Source of the DNA: a virus
Strand: one strand, 5' to 3'
IMG/VR virus record: IMGVR_UViG_3300028653_000593
Coordinates: 1-38,133 of that record
DNA length: 38,133 nt
In this document: piece after piece, positions 13,960 through 21,291 of the stretch
How the letters are laid out: every line of letters begins with the position of its first letter
How positions within the stretch are numbered: position 1 is the stretch's first letter
Notes under the pieces: generated by a model
What the model was told of the DNA's origin: nothing
The model's database searches: none
The model's input: only the letters and a program-made list of their open reading frames with translations
Made by a program: the position numbers and the translations under genes

Positions 13960-15621
13960 ATGAACGAAGTCTCAACAACAGAACAAGTTAAAACGGTTGT
14001 ATTGCCAAAACGTAAAGTTTATAAAACACCACGTCTATTGCTTGGTGATGCTTATACCATTGGTTCTAATAAATTCGAAAGCCCAGAGGCTAAAGAAAAA
14101 TCGGTTTATTATGTAACATTCAGAAAAAATCTCAATACGATTAATCCTCATATTTACAGTAAAGCTGACAATCGTATCATCTTTATTGGTCTCCAACGTA
14201 TTCTTGAAAAATTATTCTACGAACCAATCACACACGCTGAGATCGATGAAACAATCCGTTTCCTAGCTCATGCTAAGGTTACAATGGAAGGATTCAAAGA
14301 ATATGAATTCCCAGAAGAAATCTGGCGCAGAGTTGTTGATGAATTCGGTGGCCGTCCCCCAATTAAAATTCGTGCTGTGCGTGAAGGAAGCGTCATTTAT
14401 CCAAATGAACCAGCTATTGAAATCATCTCTGATGTTGATGGACTTGGTGTGTTGGGTGCTTGGTTTGAATCTAAAATTCTCCAAACTTGGAGTACTACTG
14501 AACGTGTTACACAAGATGAACACTTCTTATTGCGTATCAAAGAACGCATTCTTAAAGTTGATCCAGATATGTCAGAAGAAATGCTTAATTTCTGGGCCAG
14601 CATTACGATTACTGACTTTGGTGACAGAGCTGGTATGACACTTGAAGAATCAGAAGAACTTGGAATGGTTCACTTATACACCTTTGGTGGTACAGATACG
14701 TTTTCTGGTGCTTACCAAGCATGGAAAAATTCTGGTGAAGCAATTGGCATCTTCTCAAGTGTAAATGCTCTTGCTCACAGAAACGTACAATCATATACAA
14801 AAGAAAATGATTGTTACGAAGCGATCTATAACTCATGTAAGAACCATGAAATTGTATCAATGGTTGATGATTGTTATGATGCTAAAAACTCCGTAAAAAA
14901 TATGTTATTGCCACTAGCTTTGAGAAGTCTCAAAGAAGGTAATGGTAAAGTAGTTGTTGCTCGTCCTGATTCTTCAAAAGAAGGATATACAACACTTGAT
15001 CAAATCATTGAAATTTGCGATCTTTCAGTTGCAAATGGTCTGTTCACAGAAATGACAACCAAGACTGGTTCTTGGAAATGTGGTACATTATTTCACTTCT
15101 TGGACGGTGATGGAAAATCTTGCGAAGATATTCTTGAAGAAATCGATGCACTCATTGCAAAAGGATATGCATTCTACACTTGGGGATTATTCGGACAAGG
15201 TGGTGGGTTGCGTAATAATTTGAAACGTGATAACTTATCAGCAAAATATGCTTTATCATCTGTTGGTTCTGAAGATCGTCCAGTTGTGAAATTCAGCGAA
15301 ACAATTGGTAAAGGAACATTACCAGGTCCTTTCAAATTGCTCAGAAGTAAAGAAGCATTGGGAGCTAAGAAAACCATTTGTTTTGAACATGAATCAGGTG
15401 AAGATGCAATGGTTACTTATTTCGATGGTACCAACATTTATAAACCATTTGGTGAAGGACAAGATGATGACTTCTTGATTATCAAAGCAAATATTAAATC
15501 TCAAATGGCAAGTATGCCTTTGAGTCTTGGAACAACAGAAAATCACAATTATCCAGCAAGTGCTGAAATCATGTCAACTAAACAAGCATTGTTGATTGAG
15601 TATGCACCAGCAAAACAATAA
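13960..15621 (+). CDS. nadV: Nicotinamide phosphoribosyltransferase (Nampt/NadV)
   Basis: Joins nicotinamide to PRPP to make NMN. At 553 aa it is somewhat longer than human NAMPT (about 490). Conserved landmarks are GGTDTFSG (D246, position of the substrate-selecting Asp219 of human NAMPT), LAHRNV (H273, position of the catalytic His247), VARPDSS (R335 and D337, phosphate and ribose binding) and the glycine loop WGLFGQGGGL from 408. The sequence between landmarks is quite divergent from animal and proteobacterial enzymes. In the NARP1 route of phages a related enzyme (Namat) uses ADPR-pyrophosphate instead of PRPP and is annotated the same way. The presence of a NadM enzyme here favours the NMN route. 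A 5-base gap separates it from the next gene. Confidence 0.9.
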   Translation: MNEVSTTEQVKTVVLPKRKVYKTPRLLLGDAYTIGSNKFESPEAKEKSVYYVTFRKNLNTINPHIYSKADNRIIFIGLQRILEKLFYEPITHAEIDETIRFLAHAKVTMEGFKEYEFPEEIWRRVVDEFGGRPPIKIRAVREGSVIYPNEPAIEIISDVDGLGVLGAWFESKILQTWSTTERVTQDEHFLLRIKERILKVDPDMSEEMLNFWASITITDFGDRAGMTLEESEELGMVHLYTFGGTDTFSGAYQAWKNSGEAIGIFSSVNALAHRNVQSYTKENDCYEAIYNSCKNHEIVSMVDDCYDAKNSVKNMLLPLALRSLKEGNGKVVVARPDSSKEGYTTLDQIIEICDLSVANGLFTEMTTKTGSWKCGTLFHFLDGDGKSCEDILEEIDALIAKGYAFYTWGLFGQGGGLRNNLKRDNLSAKYALSSVGSEDRPVVKFSETIGKGTLPGPFKLLRSKEALGAKKTICFEHESGEDAMVTYFDGTNIYKPFGEGQDDDFLIIKANIKSQMASMPLSLGTTENHNYPASAEIMSTKQALLIEYAPAKQ

Positions 15622-15626
15622 TTTGT

Positions 15627-16142
15627 ATGAAGGTTCATAGATACGAAGAATCAGAAACTGAAATAAATACTATTTCAAAACCATCAATTTTTCTTGCTGG
15701 TCCAACAGTTAGAGGTCATCAACCACATTTAACTTCTTGGAGATTTGCAGCTATTGAAGAATTTGAAAAGCAAGGTTTTACTGGTGACTTGATTGTTCCA
15801 GAATTTACCAGCAAAACAGAATCGGATAAAAATAAGGCATGGATTCCATTATGGGAATTTAATGGCTTGAAAAAAGCTGATTGTATAATGTTCTGGATTC
15901 CACGAACACGAGAGCTTATTGCATTAACAACCAATATGGAATTTGGTTTTTGGCAAGGTAGAGAACCAGAAAAAATGATCTATGGCCGACCAGATGATGC
16001 TTATCGTATTGGTTATTTAGATATCATGTGGAAAGCGGTATCAATAGAAAAAAATGGAAATAATTACATTCCATATATCTTTTCTACAATGGAAGAAACG
16101 ATATCAGCATCAATAAGAAAAGCTAATTTAAGACGTAAATAA
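15627..16142 (+). CDS. Nucleoside 2-deoxyribosyltransferase-like protein
   Basis: 171 aa. Motifs: SIFLAGPTVRGHQPHLTSWR at residues 20-40 (FLAGP loop), IVPEFTSKTES, WEFNGLKKADCIMFWIPR and the catalytic-type TNMEFGFWQGR (NxExG). This is the Nuc_deoxyri_tr2 type. The family cleaves or exchanges N-glycosidic bonds of (deoxy)nucleosides; phage members may act on nucleotides or NAD-like substrates. Being between nadV and NADAR suggests a glycosidic-bond enzyme in the same pathway. A second, different copy is at 30411. Confidence 0.85.
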   Translation: MKVHRYEESETEINTISKPSIFLAGPTVRGHQPHLTSWRFAAIEEFEKQGFTGDLIVPEFTSKTESDKNKAWIPLWEFNGLKKADCIMFWIPRTRELIALTTNMEFGFWQGREPEKMIYGRPDDAYRIGYLDIMWKAVSIEKNGNNYIPYIFSTMEETISASIRKANLRRK

Positions 16143-16143
16143 A

Positions 16144-16641
16144 ATGACAACAGAAAAATTCATATTCTTTTGGGGAGGCACCTTTAGTCAATGGTGCCCT
16201 TCGCCATTTACAATAGATGGTGTGGAATACAATTGTACTGAACAGTACATGATGGCTAAAAAAGCTCTAGTCTTCGGTGATTATGAAGCTTTGAACAACA
16301 TAATGAATACTGATCAGCCAAATGAACAAAAAGCTTATGGTCGTCAAATAAAAGGCTTTAATGCTGATATTTGGAATCGAGTATGTCGTAAGATTGTTTA
16401 TGATGCAAATCTTGCTAAGTTTATTCAAAACCCAAAAATGAAACTTGAATTATTAAAAAGCGATGATAGAGAAATCGTTGAAGCTAGTCCTGAAGATCGT
16501 ATTTGGGGAATTGGTATGGACGAAAATCATCCAGATATTTTAGATAAATCTAAATGGCAAGGAACTAATTGGCTTGGCGAAGCAATCATGCAAGTCAGAG
16601 AGAAAATAAAACAAGAAATTTTAATTAAAAAATTATTATGA
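16144..16641 (+). CDS. NADAR-domain protein (YbiA-like)
   Basis: 165 aa, single domain. Signature segments: FFWGGTFSQWCPSPFTIDG at the N-terminus, NCTEQYMMAKKALVFGD, YGRQIKGF, then IWGIGMDENHPD and WQGTNWLGEAIMQVRE at the end. NADAR proteins act on N-glycosidic bonds of ADP-ribose compounds. Some reverse guanine ADP-ribosylation of DNA made by DarT1 toxins; others (YbiA) hydrolyse riboflavin precursors. Next to a macro domain and nadV, an anti-DarTG or ADP-ribose-clearing role is the better guess. Confidence 0.9.
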   Translation: MTTEKFIFFWGGTFSQWCPSPFTIDGVEYNCTEQYMMAKKALVFGDYEALNNIMNTDQPNEQKAYGRQIKGFNADIWNRVCRKIVYDANLAKFIQNPKMKLELLKSDDREIVEASPEDRIWGIGMDENHPDILDKSKWQGTNWLGEAIMQVREKIKQEILIKKLL

Positions 16642-16826
16642 CAGGATTACAAAAAGACGTATTAGAAATTATCTTGAAGTCTCAATTAAATATTGAAACA
16701 GCAGTATTAAATCGATTAATTGAAGCAAGAGCACAATATGATACAAATAATATTGGTGATTTAATTCTAGTTACGAATGCTAAAATAGATGAAATTAAAC
16801 GACAATTAAAAGCCTTTGATAATTAA
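16638..16826 (+). CDS. Hypothetical helical protein (62 aa)
   Basis: Unknown. 62 aa, helical, no cysteine or membrane segment. Its ATG overlaps the NADAR stop by 4 bases, and it precedes the macro-domain gene by 5 bases, so it could be a partner of either. Confidence 0.5.
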   Translation: MTGLQKDVLEIILKSQLNIETAVLNRLIEARAQYDTNNIGDLILVTNAKIDEIKRQLKAFDN

Positions 16827-16831
16827 GATTT

Positions 16832-17287
16832 ATGATAACATACATAACTGGTGATCTTGTAAGAGATGCCGAACAATTTGACGTAATAGGTCACTGTTGC
16901 AATTGCTTTAATACGATGGGTTCTGGCATTGCCCCACAAATAAAAGCTAAATTTCCAGAAGCTTATGCTGTAGATAATGCTACGGTAAAAGGAGATAAAT
17001 CAAAGCTTGGAACCATTACCTATACTGAAAACACTACTCCAATCATTGTTAATATTTATGGCCAATATGATTATACTGGACGTAGACGTAATGAAATGGA
17101 CCTAGACTATAATGCATTGCGATCTGGACTTCGTTTAATGAAGCAGAAATTCACTGGTAAACGTTTTGCACTACCCAAGCTTGGTGCTGGATTAGCTGGA
17201 GGTGATTGGACTGTTATTGAACGTATCCTTCAAGAAGAATTTGCTGGTGAATATGTTACTATCGTAAATTACGAAAAAAACATTTGA
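16832..17287 (+). CDS. Macro-domain protein (ADP-ribosyl hydrolase-like)
   Basis: 151 aa, one macro domain: ITYITGDLVRDAEQFDVIGH, then CCNCFNTMGSGIAPQIKAKF (ADP-ribose binding loop 1), IIVNIYGQYDY and ALPKLGAGLAGGDW (loop 2, GAGLAGG). This is close to the DarG/Poa1p-like branch, whose members remove ADP-ribose from DNA thymidine or hydrolyse ADP-ribose-1''-phosphate. With NADAR in the same operon it could reverse the two known kinds of DarT DNA damage. ADP-ribose-phosphate from tRNA repair is an alternative substrate. Last gene of the operon. Confidence 0.9.
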   Translation: MITYITGDLVRDAEQFDVIGHCCNCFNTMGSGIAPQIKAKFPEAYAVDNATVKGDKSKLGTITYTENTTPIIVNIYGQYDYTGRRRNEMDLDYNALRSGLRLMKQKFTGKRFALPKLGAGLAGGDWTVIERILQEEFAGEYVTIVNYEKNI

Positions 17288-17313
17288 TTATTCGAAAATT
17301 TTTAGTACCTTTG
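17283..17313 (+). promoter_or_regulatory. Bacteroidota-type promoter close to the start codon
   Basis: TTTG 17283-17286 (overlapping the end of the macro gene), 19-base spacer, TACCTTTG 17306-17313. Only 5 bases before ATG 17319, so the mRNA should be almost leaderless. Confidence 0.75.
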
Positions 17314-17318
17314 TACAG

Positions 17319-17759
17319 ATGACAAACCATTGGGATTTAAAATTTATTGAATTATCTAAACATATTGCTCAATGGAGTAAAGATACCAATCGCAAGAATG
17401 GTGCTGTAATTGTTGATCCAGATCATATAGTAATTTCAGTTGGATATAATGGCTTCCCAAGAGGTTGTGATGATTCAGTTGAATCTCGTTATGTGAAACC
17501 CCATAAATACTTATTTACCGAACATGCAGAACGAAATGCTATATTTCATGCTGCAAGACATGGTGTTACACTAAAAGGTTGTAGCATGTATGTAACAATG
17601 TTCCCTTGTAGCGATTGTGCTAGAGGTATTATTCAATCTGGTATAATTAAACTTTATTCACCAACACCAGATGTTGAACATGAAACATGGGGAGAGCATT
17701 TTCGAGCAGCTCTTCAAATGCTGGAAGAATCTAATGTAGAAGTAATTCTAATTGACTAA
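17319..17759 (+). CDS. dCMP/CMP deaminase family protein
   Basis: 146 aa, zinc-dependent deaminase. Early WSKDTNRKNGAVIVDPD, then YNGFPRGCDD, the HAERNAI motif (zinc His and catalytic Glu) and PCSDCARGI (two zinc cysteines). The NGFPRG segment and length are typical of dCMP deaminases that supply dUMP for thymidylate synthesis in phages. First gene of the unit 17319-21254. Confidence 0.9.
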   Translation: MTNHWDLKFIELSKHIAQWSKDTNRKNGAVIVDPDHIVISVGYNGFPRGCDDSVESRYVKPHKYLFTEHAERNAIFHAARHGVTLKGCSMYVTMFPCSDCARGIIQSGIIKLYSPTPDVEHETWGEHFRAALQMLEESNVEVILID

Positions 17760-17944
17760 TGACAAAAGAAACTGTAAGTGTTGGTATTGCCAACGAAGGA
17801 GAATTAAATTTGGATATTGATGTTGTAAAGGCATGGGTCCCAAAAGAAGTAAATGCATTTGGTGATACTGTCTTTTTCAGAAATGATACGACATTTGTAT
17901 CAATGAAAAGAACTGATTTTGTAAAATTTTTTGAAATAAAATAA
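17759..17944 (+). CDS. Hypothetical protein (61 aa)
   Basis: Unknown. 61 aa, starts on the last base of the deaminase stop (TAATG) and ends 1 base before the HAD gene. Mixed beta strands (SVGIANEGELNLDIDVVKAW). No motif seen. Confidence 0.5.
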   Translation: MTKETVSVGIANEGELNLDIDVVKAWVPKEVNAFGDTVFFRNDTTFVSMKRTDFVKFFEIK

Positions 17945-17945
17945 C

Positions 17946-18386
17946 ATGGGAATCATCAAGGCAATAGAAGTTAATCACTTCGAATATAAAGAAAAACGTA
18001 ATTGGGATAAAACTTATTGGTTCTTTGACATACATGGAACCATACTTAAACCAAATTATGAATATGGTAATACACCAAAGGATTTTTATCCTTATGCTAT
18101 TGAGTGTCTTCAATTTTTGACCAAATTACCTGATGTTGAAATGGTAATTTATACTTGTTCTCATCCACATGAAATTCAACAATATGTTGAATTATTTAAA
18201 CAATTTGATATTAAATTCAAATTCATTAATGAGAATCCAGAAGTTGAAACACAACCCAATGGTTATGGATGCTATGATAAAAAACCTTACATGAATGTCT
18301 TATTTGAAGACAAGGCTGGTTTCGATCCAGAAACTGAATGGCTTGAGGTTTTGGAGTTTATGAAAACTAAATATGGTAATCAATAA
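17946..18386 (+). CDS. HAD-like phosphatase (146 aa)
   Basis: The catalytic strand reads YWFFDIHGTILKPN, giving DxHGT in place of the usual DxDGT/T, so the second acid is replaced by His. Then VIYTCSHPHEI (motif II, T/S) and a motif-IV-like LFEDKAGF. The single-domain HAD fold with a short cap resembles phage phosphatase-like proteins. The Asp to His change in the acid/base position makes me unsure that it is an active phosphatase. Overlapped at its 3' end by a 43-aa gene. Confidence 0.7.
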   Translation: MGIIKAIEVNHFEYKEKRNWDKTYWFFDIHGTILKPNYEYGNTPKDFYPYAIECLQFLTKLPDVEMVIYTCSHPHEIQQYVELFKQFDIKFKFINENPEVETQPNGYGCYDKKPYMNVLFEDKAGFDPETEWLEVLEFMKTKYGNQ

Positions 18387-18504
18387 AATACCATTAGATA
18401 AAGATAACCGAATGCTTCGAATAGGATTTGGTAAACATAATGGCTCATGGTTTTTTAGAATAGACTTATGGATTGCTGGATTTAGAATAACAAATAAAAA
18501 ATAA
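18373..18504 (+). CDS. Small conserved phage protein (43 aa)
   Basis: ATG 18373 overlaps the HAD gene by 14 bases and reads to TAA 18502-18504. The sequence (MVINKIPLDKDNRM, then LRIGFGKHNGSWFFRIDLW) contains the RIGFGKHNGxWFFRIDLW pattern that I know from many small Bacteroidota phage proteins. It fills an apparent 128-base gap. Function unknown; the aromatic C-terminus could touch a membrane. Confidence 0.7.
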   Translation: MVINKIPLDKDNRMLRIGFGKHNGSWFFRIDLWIAGFRITNKK

Positions 18505-18514
18505 ATAAAAAAAC

Positions 18515-18811
18515 ATGAAAAATTTAACACTATTAGGACTAGCATTGCTAGTTATCGCACTTGCAACTGGCTGTGCTGACGTATCACATATTCAACCTTG
18601 CTTATTAGCATCTGAACATACTTATGGATTCTGGGGTGGTGTATGGCATGGAATGATTTGTCAATTCTCATTTATTGGTAGCTTATTCAGTGATGATATT
18701 GCTGTCTATGCTGTGAATAATAATGGAGGTTGGTATAACTTCGGATTCGTTGGTGGTCTTTGGTTCTTATTAAGAATGCTTAATCTTATTATAAAAGGAA
18801 GCAAGAAATAA
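18515..18811 (+). CDS. Small lipoprotein (98 aa)
   Basis: Signal peptide LTLLGLALLVIALATGCAD ends in a lipobox-like ATGC, so the mature protein probably begins at Cys20 with a lipid anchor. After it come HTYGFWGGVWHGMICQFSFI, VYAVNNNGGWYNFGFVGG and one likely membrane helix. The pattern belongs to a small envelope protein family found in bacteria and phages, function unknown. It could change the host envelope during infection. It follows the 43-aa gene by 10 bases and overlaps the next gene by 1 base. Confidence 0.7.
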   Translation: MKNLTLLGLALLVIALATGCADVSHIQPCLLASEHTYGFWGGVWHGMICQFSFIGSLFSDDIAVYAVNNNGGWYNFGFVGGLWFLLRMLNLIIKGSKK

Positions 18812-19239
18812 TGATCTTCTTTAAAAAGAAACGAGTTGAGTTAGGCGATGGTCATATCATTCAATATACAATATTTGAAAGCAAGTATCTAGGTGGTATT
18901 TGGTTGTATAATTGGAAAACCATTAAACAAAACAGATTTCATACACACGCATTTAGTAGTATAGCGTTTCTTTTAAACGGAAAATACACAGAAGAAGTAA
19001 TTGAAGATGGTCAGATAAAATTCAAGGTAGTTCATCAATGGCTTAAGCCTAGATATCTACCAAAGAATTACTGTCATAGAATACTAAAAGCTGATCCTAG
19101 TACTTGGACTATTGTTTTCTTTGGTAAATGGATACCACACTGGTGGGAATATTTTGCAGATACAAAAACTTGGGTAAAGTATGGTTGGGGCCGAAAGGTC
19201 CTTGAAAAGAAAAGTGGAGACGAAACAACGAAATTATGA
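18811..19239 (+). CDS. Cupin-like phage protein (142 aa)
   Basis: Beta-rich protein with RFHTHAFSSIAFLLNGKYTE (HxH), and later LPKNYCHRILKADPSTWT and GKWIPHWWEYF. This suggests a small cupin barrel with possible metal-binding His residues. Similar proteins occur in large phages without known substrate. ATG shares a base with the lipoprotein stop; the 3' end overlaps Sir2 by 4 bases. Confidence 0.6.
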   Translation: MIFFKKKRVELGDGHIIQYTIFESKYLGGIWLYNWKTIKQNRFHTHAFSSIAFLLNGKYTEEVIEDGQIKFKVVHQWLKPRYLPKNYCHRILKADPSTWTIVFFGKWIPHWWEYFADTKTWVKYGWGRKVLEKKSGDETTKL

Positions 19240-19979
19240 AAAAGAAAATAGCAATTTTTACTGGTGCTGGAATTTCAGCAGAAAGCGGTATCCTTACATT
19301 TAGAGATGTTAAGGATGGTCTATGGAATAACTATAGAATTGAAGATGTCGCAACACCAGAAGGTTGGAAGAAGAATCGTGAAATGGTGTTGAATTTCTAC
19401 AATGAACGTAGAAAGCAATTACCAGATGTTGAACCTAACCTAGCACACATATCACTTGTTGAATTGGAAAAGAATTATGATGTAACAATCATAACACAGA
19501 ATGTTGATAACCTTCATGAACGAGCTGGATCAACAAACATAATTCATTTGCATGGTGATCTAACCAAGGCTAGAGGTTGTTTATATGCACATAAATCTAG
19601 CCCAGCTGACACGATCATTGATATTGGTTACAATGATATCAATCTAGGTGATAAGTGTCCTACGACAGGTTCACAATTACGTCCACATATTGTATGGTTT
19701 GGTGAATATCCATTTGGTGTATCTGAAGCAACACGAGCAATACTTGATGCTGATATCTTACTTATTATTGGAACCAGTCTACAAATTGGTTATACACTTC
19801 CAATGCTGAATAACGTAAAACGTGTTCCAGAACAATGTGAGGTTTATTACATTGATCCATCGCCAATGAAATACTTGGATAATTATGGGATCAAAGTACA
19901 ATATGTGAATAAAAAAGCAGTTGAAGGTGTTGCTGAAGTAGTAAAAGAAATAATGAGCAGAGAATCAATCACTAATTAA
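19236..19979 (+). CDS. Sir2-family NAD-dependent deacylase
   Basis: 247 aa, full-length sirtuin core. GAGISAESGILTFRD (NAD-binding), FYNERRKQL (CobB/SIRT5-like), ITQNVDNLHERAG with the catalytic His in HLHGDL (residues about 104-109), then VWFGEYP and IIGTSLQIGY. The usual four zinc cysteines are not all evident; only two are visible between the HG and VWFGE motifs (GCLYAHK and KCPTTGS), which may mean weak or no zinc binding. It would remove acyl groups from lysines using NAD and release nicotinamide, the substrate of the nadV product. Beside a SET-domain gene. Confidence 0.9.
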   Translation: MKKKIAIFTGAGISAESGILTFRDVKDGLWNNYRIEDVATPEGWKKNREMVLNFYNERRKQLPDVEPNLAHISLVELEKNYDVTIITQNVDNLHERAGSTNIIHLHGDLTKARGCLYAHKSSPADTIIDIGYNDINLGDKCPTTGSQLRPHIVWFGEYPFGVSEATRAILDADILLIIGTSLQIGYTLPMLNNVKRVPEQCEVYYIDPSPMKYLDNYGIKVQYVNKKAVEGVAEVVKEIMSRESITN

Positions 19980-19980
19980 A

Positions 19981-20277
19981 ATGTATAAGCCATTACCAAC
20001 ATATCTGACAATTAAACCATCTAAAATTGATGGACTAGGGTTATTCACAAATGATAATATAGATGCACAACATCTATTGGGGATAACACATGTTCGTGAT
20101 GATAGATTTCAAGATGGTTATATCAGAACACCATTAGGTGGCTTCTTCAATCATTCAACTGAACCAAACTGTTATGTTGAAATAGAAGGTGATTTTATTA
20201 GATTGATTTCATTAAGAGAAATAAAAGCTGGTGAAGAAATAACAGCCAGCTACACATTATACGATCCACAAAAATGA
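19981..20277 (+). CDS. SET-domain protein (98 aa)
   Basis: Minimal SET domain: SKIDGLGLFTNDNIDAQHLL (N-terminal GxGLF), GGFFNHSTEPNCYVE (the FFNHS/PNC motif that binds S-adenosylmethionine) and IKAGEEITASYTLYD (catalytic-type Tyr). At 98 residues it lacks the inserted SET-I region and post-SET zinc site. SET enzymes methylate lysines, and small versions occur in bacteria and giant viruses. One base separates it from the Sir2 gene, so two lysine-modifying enzymes may be made together. Confidence 0.85.
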   Translation: MYKPLPTYLTIKPSKIDGLGLFTNDNIDAQHLLGITHVRDDRFQDGYIRTPLGGFFNHSTEPNCYVEIEGDFIRLISLREIKAGEEITASYTLYDPQK

Positions 20278-20639
20278 GTGTAATTATATTTGAACTAACA
20301 GAACAACACGTAAAGCTTTTAAAATACTTACGTTGGAGTATGAATAAGGAAAAGATCATTAGCGGAGTTGCTGATGATGGTGATGATATTGCGCCACCAT
20401 TTGGTGAAAATAATATCTATGATGCTATGGACCTTATTCTTAATGGACAGCCAGCTGATTTTGACCCATTGAATACTAGTGAGATTAAAATTTATTCAGA
20501 TGAACAAAAATCAGAATGGGATAAGCTTTATAACGAATTACCAATAGCTTTGGAAGTAATATTATTTAATGGAAGTTTTGAATTAGGTAAGTTCAAGACA
20601 AAGTATCATGATAGAATTTGGAAAAAACTTAAACAATAA
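20274..20639 (+). CDS. Hypothetical acidic protein (121 aa)
   Basis: Unknown. 121 aa, with a helix TEQHVKLLKYLRWSM and an acidic loop DDGDDIAPPFGENN that looks like a conserved phage motif. Overlaps the SET gene by 4 bases. Confidence 0.55.
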   Translation: MSVIIFELTEQHVKLLKYLRWSMNKEKIISGVADDGDDIAPPFGENNIYDAMDLILNGQPADFDPLNTSEIKIYSDEQKSEWDKLYNELPIALEVILFNGSFELGKFKTKYHDRIWKKLKQ

Positions 20640-20646
20640 ACTAACT

Positions 20647-20817
20647 ATGAAAACAATTAAAATTATTGGAATATTTTTACTAGTATTACTGGTAGTATTC
20701 ATGATCAAAGGAATGATATTAGGATTCATGTTCTTCTTCTTTTGGTTGAAGCTTGCGTTTATCGCTGGACTTATCACTGGACTTATTTATCTCTACTTTA
20801 AATTCATAAGAAAATGA
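20647..20817 (+). CDS. Small membrane protein (56 aa)
   Basis: I choose ATG 20647 (7 bases after the preceding stop), not an upstream in-frame ATG at 20608 inside the previous gene. The product starts MKTIKIIGIFLLVLLVVFM and continues with a second hydrophobic helix and a basic end KFIRK. Two membrane segments are likely. Overlaps the next gene by 4 bases. Function unknown. Confidence 0.6.
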   Translation: MKTIKIIGIFLLVLLVVFMIKGMILGFMFFFFWLKLAFIAGLITGLIYLYFKFIRK

Positions 20818-21254
20818 CAATAGGCATATATGCTGGAAGCTTTAATCCTTTTCATAAAGGACACTACGATATATTATTAAAGGCTGAAAAAATCTTTGAT
20901 AAGGTCATCATAGTACGAGGTGTTAATCCAGATAAAGCTGCTAGTTCTTGGGTCCTACCTAAAACCTTAATGAACAGAGAAGTAATCATTTTAACTGAGT
21001 TAGAATTGATTACAGATGTTGTTAAGAAATTACAAGGTGATGGTGAAAATAAAGTCACATTGATTCGTGGCCTTAGAAATACTCATGATCTTCAAGCAGA
21101 GATCAATTATTATTATATTCTTCAAGACCTCATGCCAGATATTCAAATGGTTAGTATCTTTACTGATAGGCTTTTACCACATATTTCAAGTAGTCTGGTT
21201 AGAAGTTTCGTGAAATATGGTAATGAGACATATAAAGATTATTTGATTGAATAA
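20814..21254 (+). CDS. CoaD-like phosphopantetheine adenylyltransferase homologue
   Basis: 146 aa, slightly shorter than CoaD (about 160). IYAGSFNPFHKGHYDILLKA carries the HxGH nucleotide-binding motif, LIRGLRNTHDLQAEINY the CoaD-type RGLR, and PHISSSLVR the ISSSxVR loop. Bacterial CoaD makes dephospho-CoA. The middle part that binds phosphopantetheine is reshaped, so the substrate may differ; a nicotinate- or nicotinamide-nucleotide substrate is possible given the other NAD genes. Last gene of its unit. Confidence 0.8.
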   Translation: MTIGIYAGSFNPFHKGHYDILLKAEKIFDKVIIVRGVNPDKAASSWVLPKTLMNREVIILTELELITDVVKKLQGDGENKVTLIRGLRNTHDLQAEINYYYILQDLMPDIQMVSIFTDRLLPHISSSLVRSFVKYGNETYKDYLIE

Positions 21255-21286
21255 TTTGTTATTTCGATAAATTATTCATACCTTTG
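21255..21286 (+). promoter_or_regulatory. Bacteroidota-type promoter close to the start codon
   Basis: TTTG 21255-21258, 20-base spacer, TACCTTTG 21279-21286. The ATG at 21292 is 5 bases beyond. Confidence 0.8.
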
Positions 21287-21291
21287 TGTCG

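Noticed and set aside
14263-14860. Several long open frames on both strands inside the nadV gene
   Set aside because: They lack recognisable motifs, overlap a gene with clear conserved motifs, and no promoter faces them. They are shadows of the coding sequence.
16144-17287. A DarTG toxin-antitoxin system
   Set aside because: The macro and NADAR proteins resemble antitoxin-type erasers, but no DarT-like ADP-ribosyltransferase is encoded nearby.
21286-21291. GTG start two codons upstream of the MgtC-like ATG (and similar TTG starts at 31943, 10058 and 33615)
   Set aside because: These codons fall within or before the -7 box of the matching promoters, so they would not be in the mRNA.
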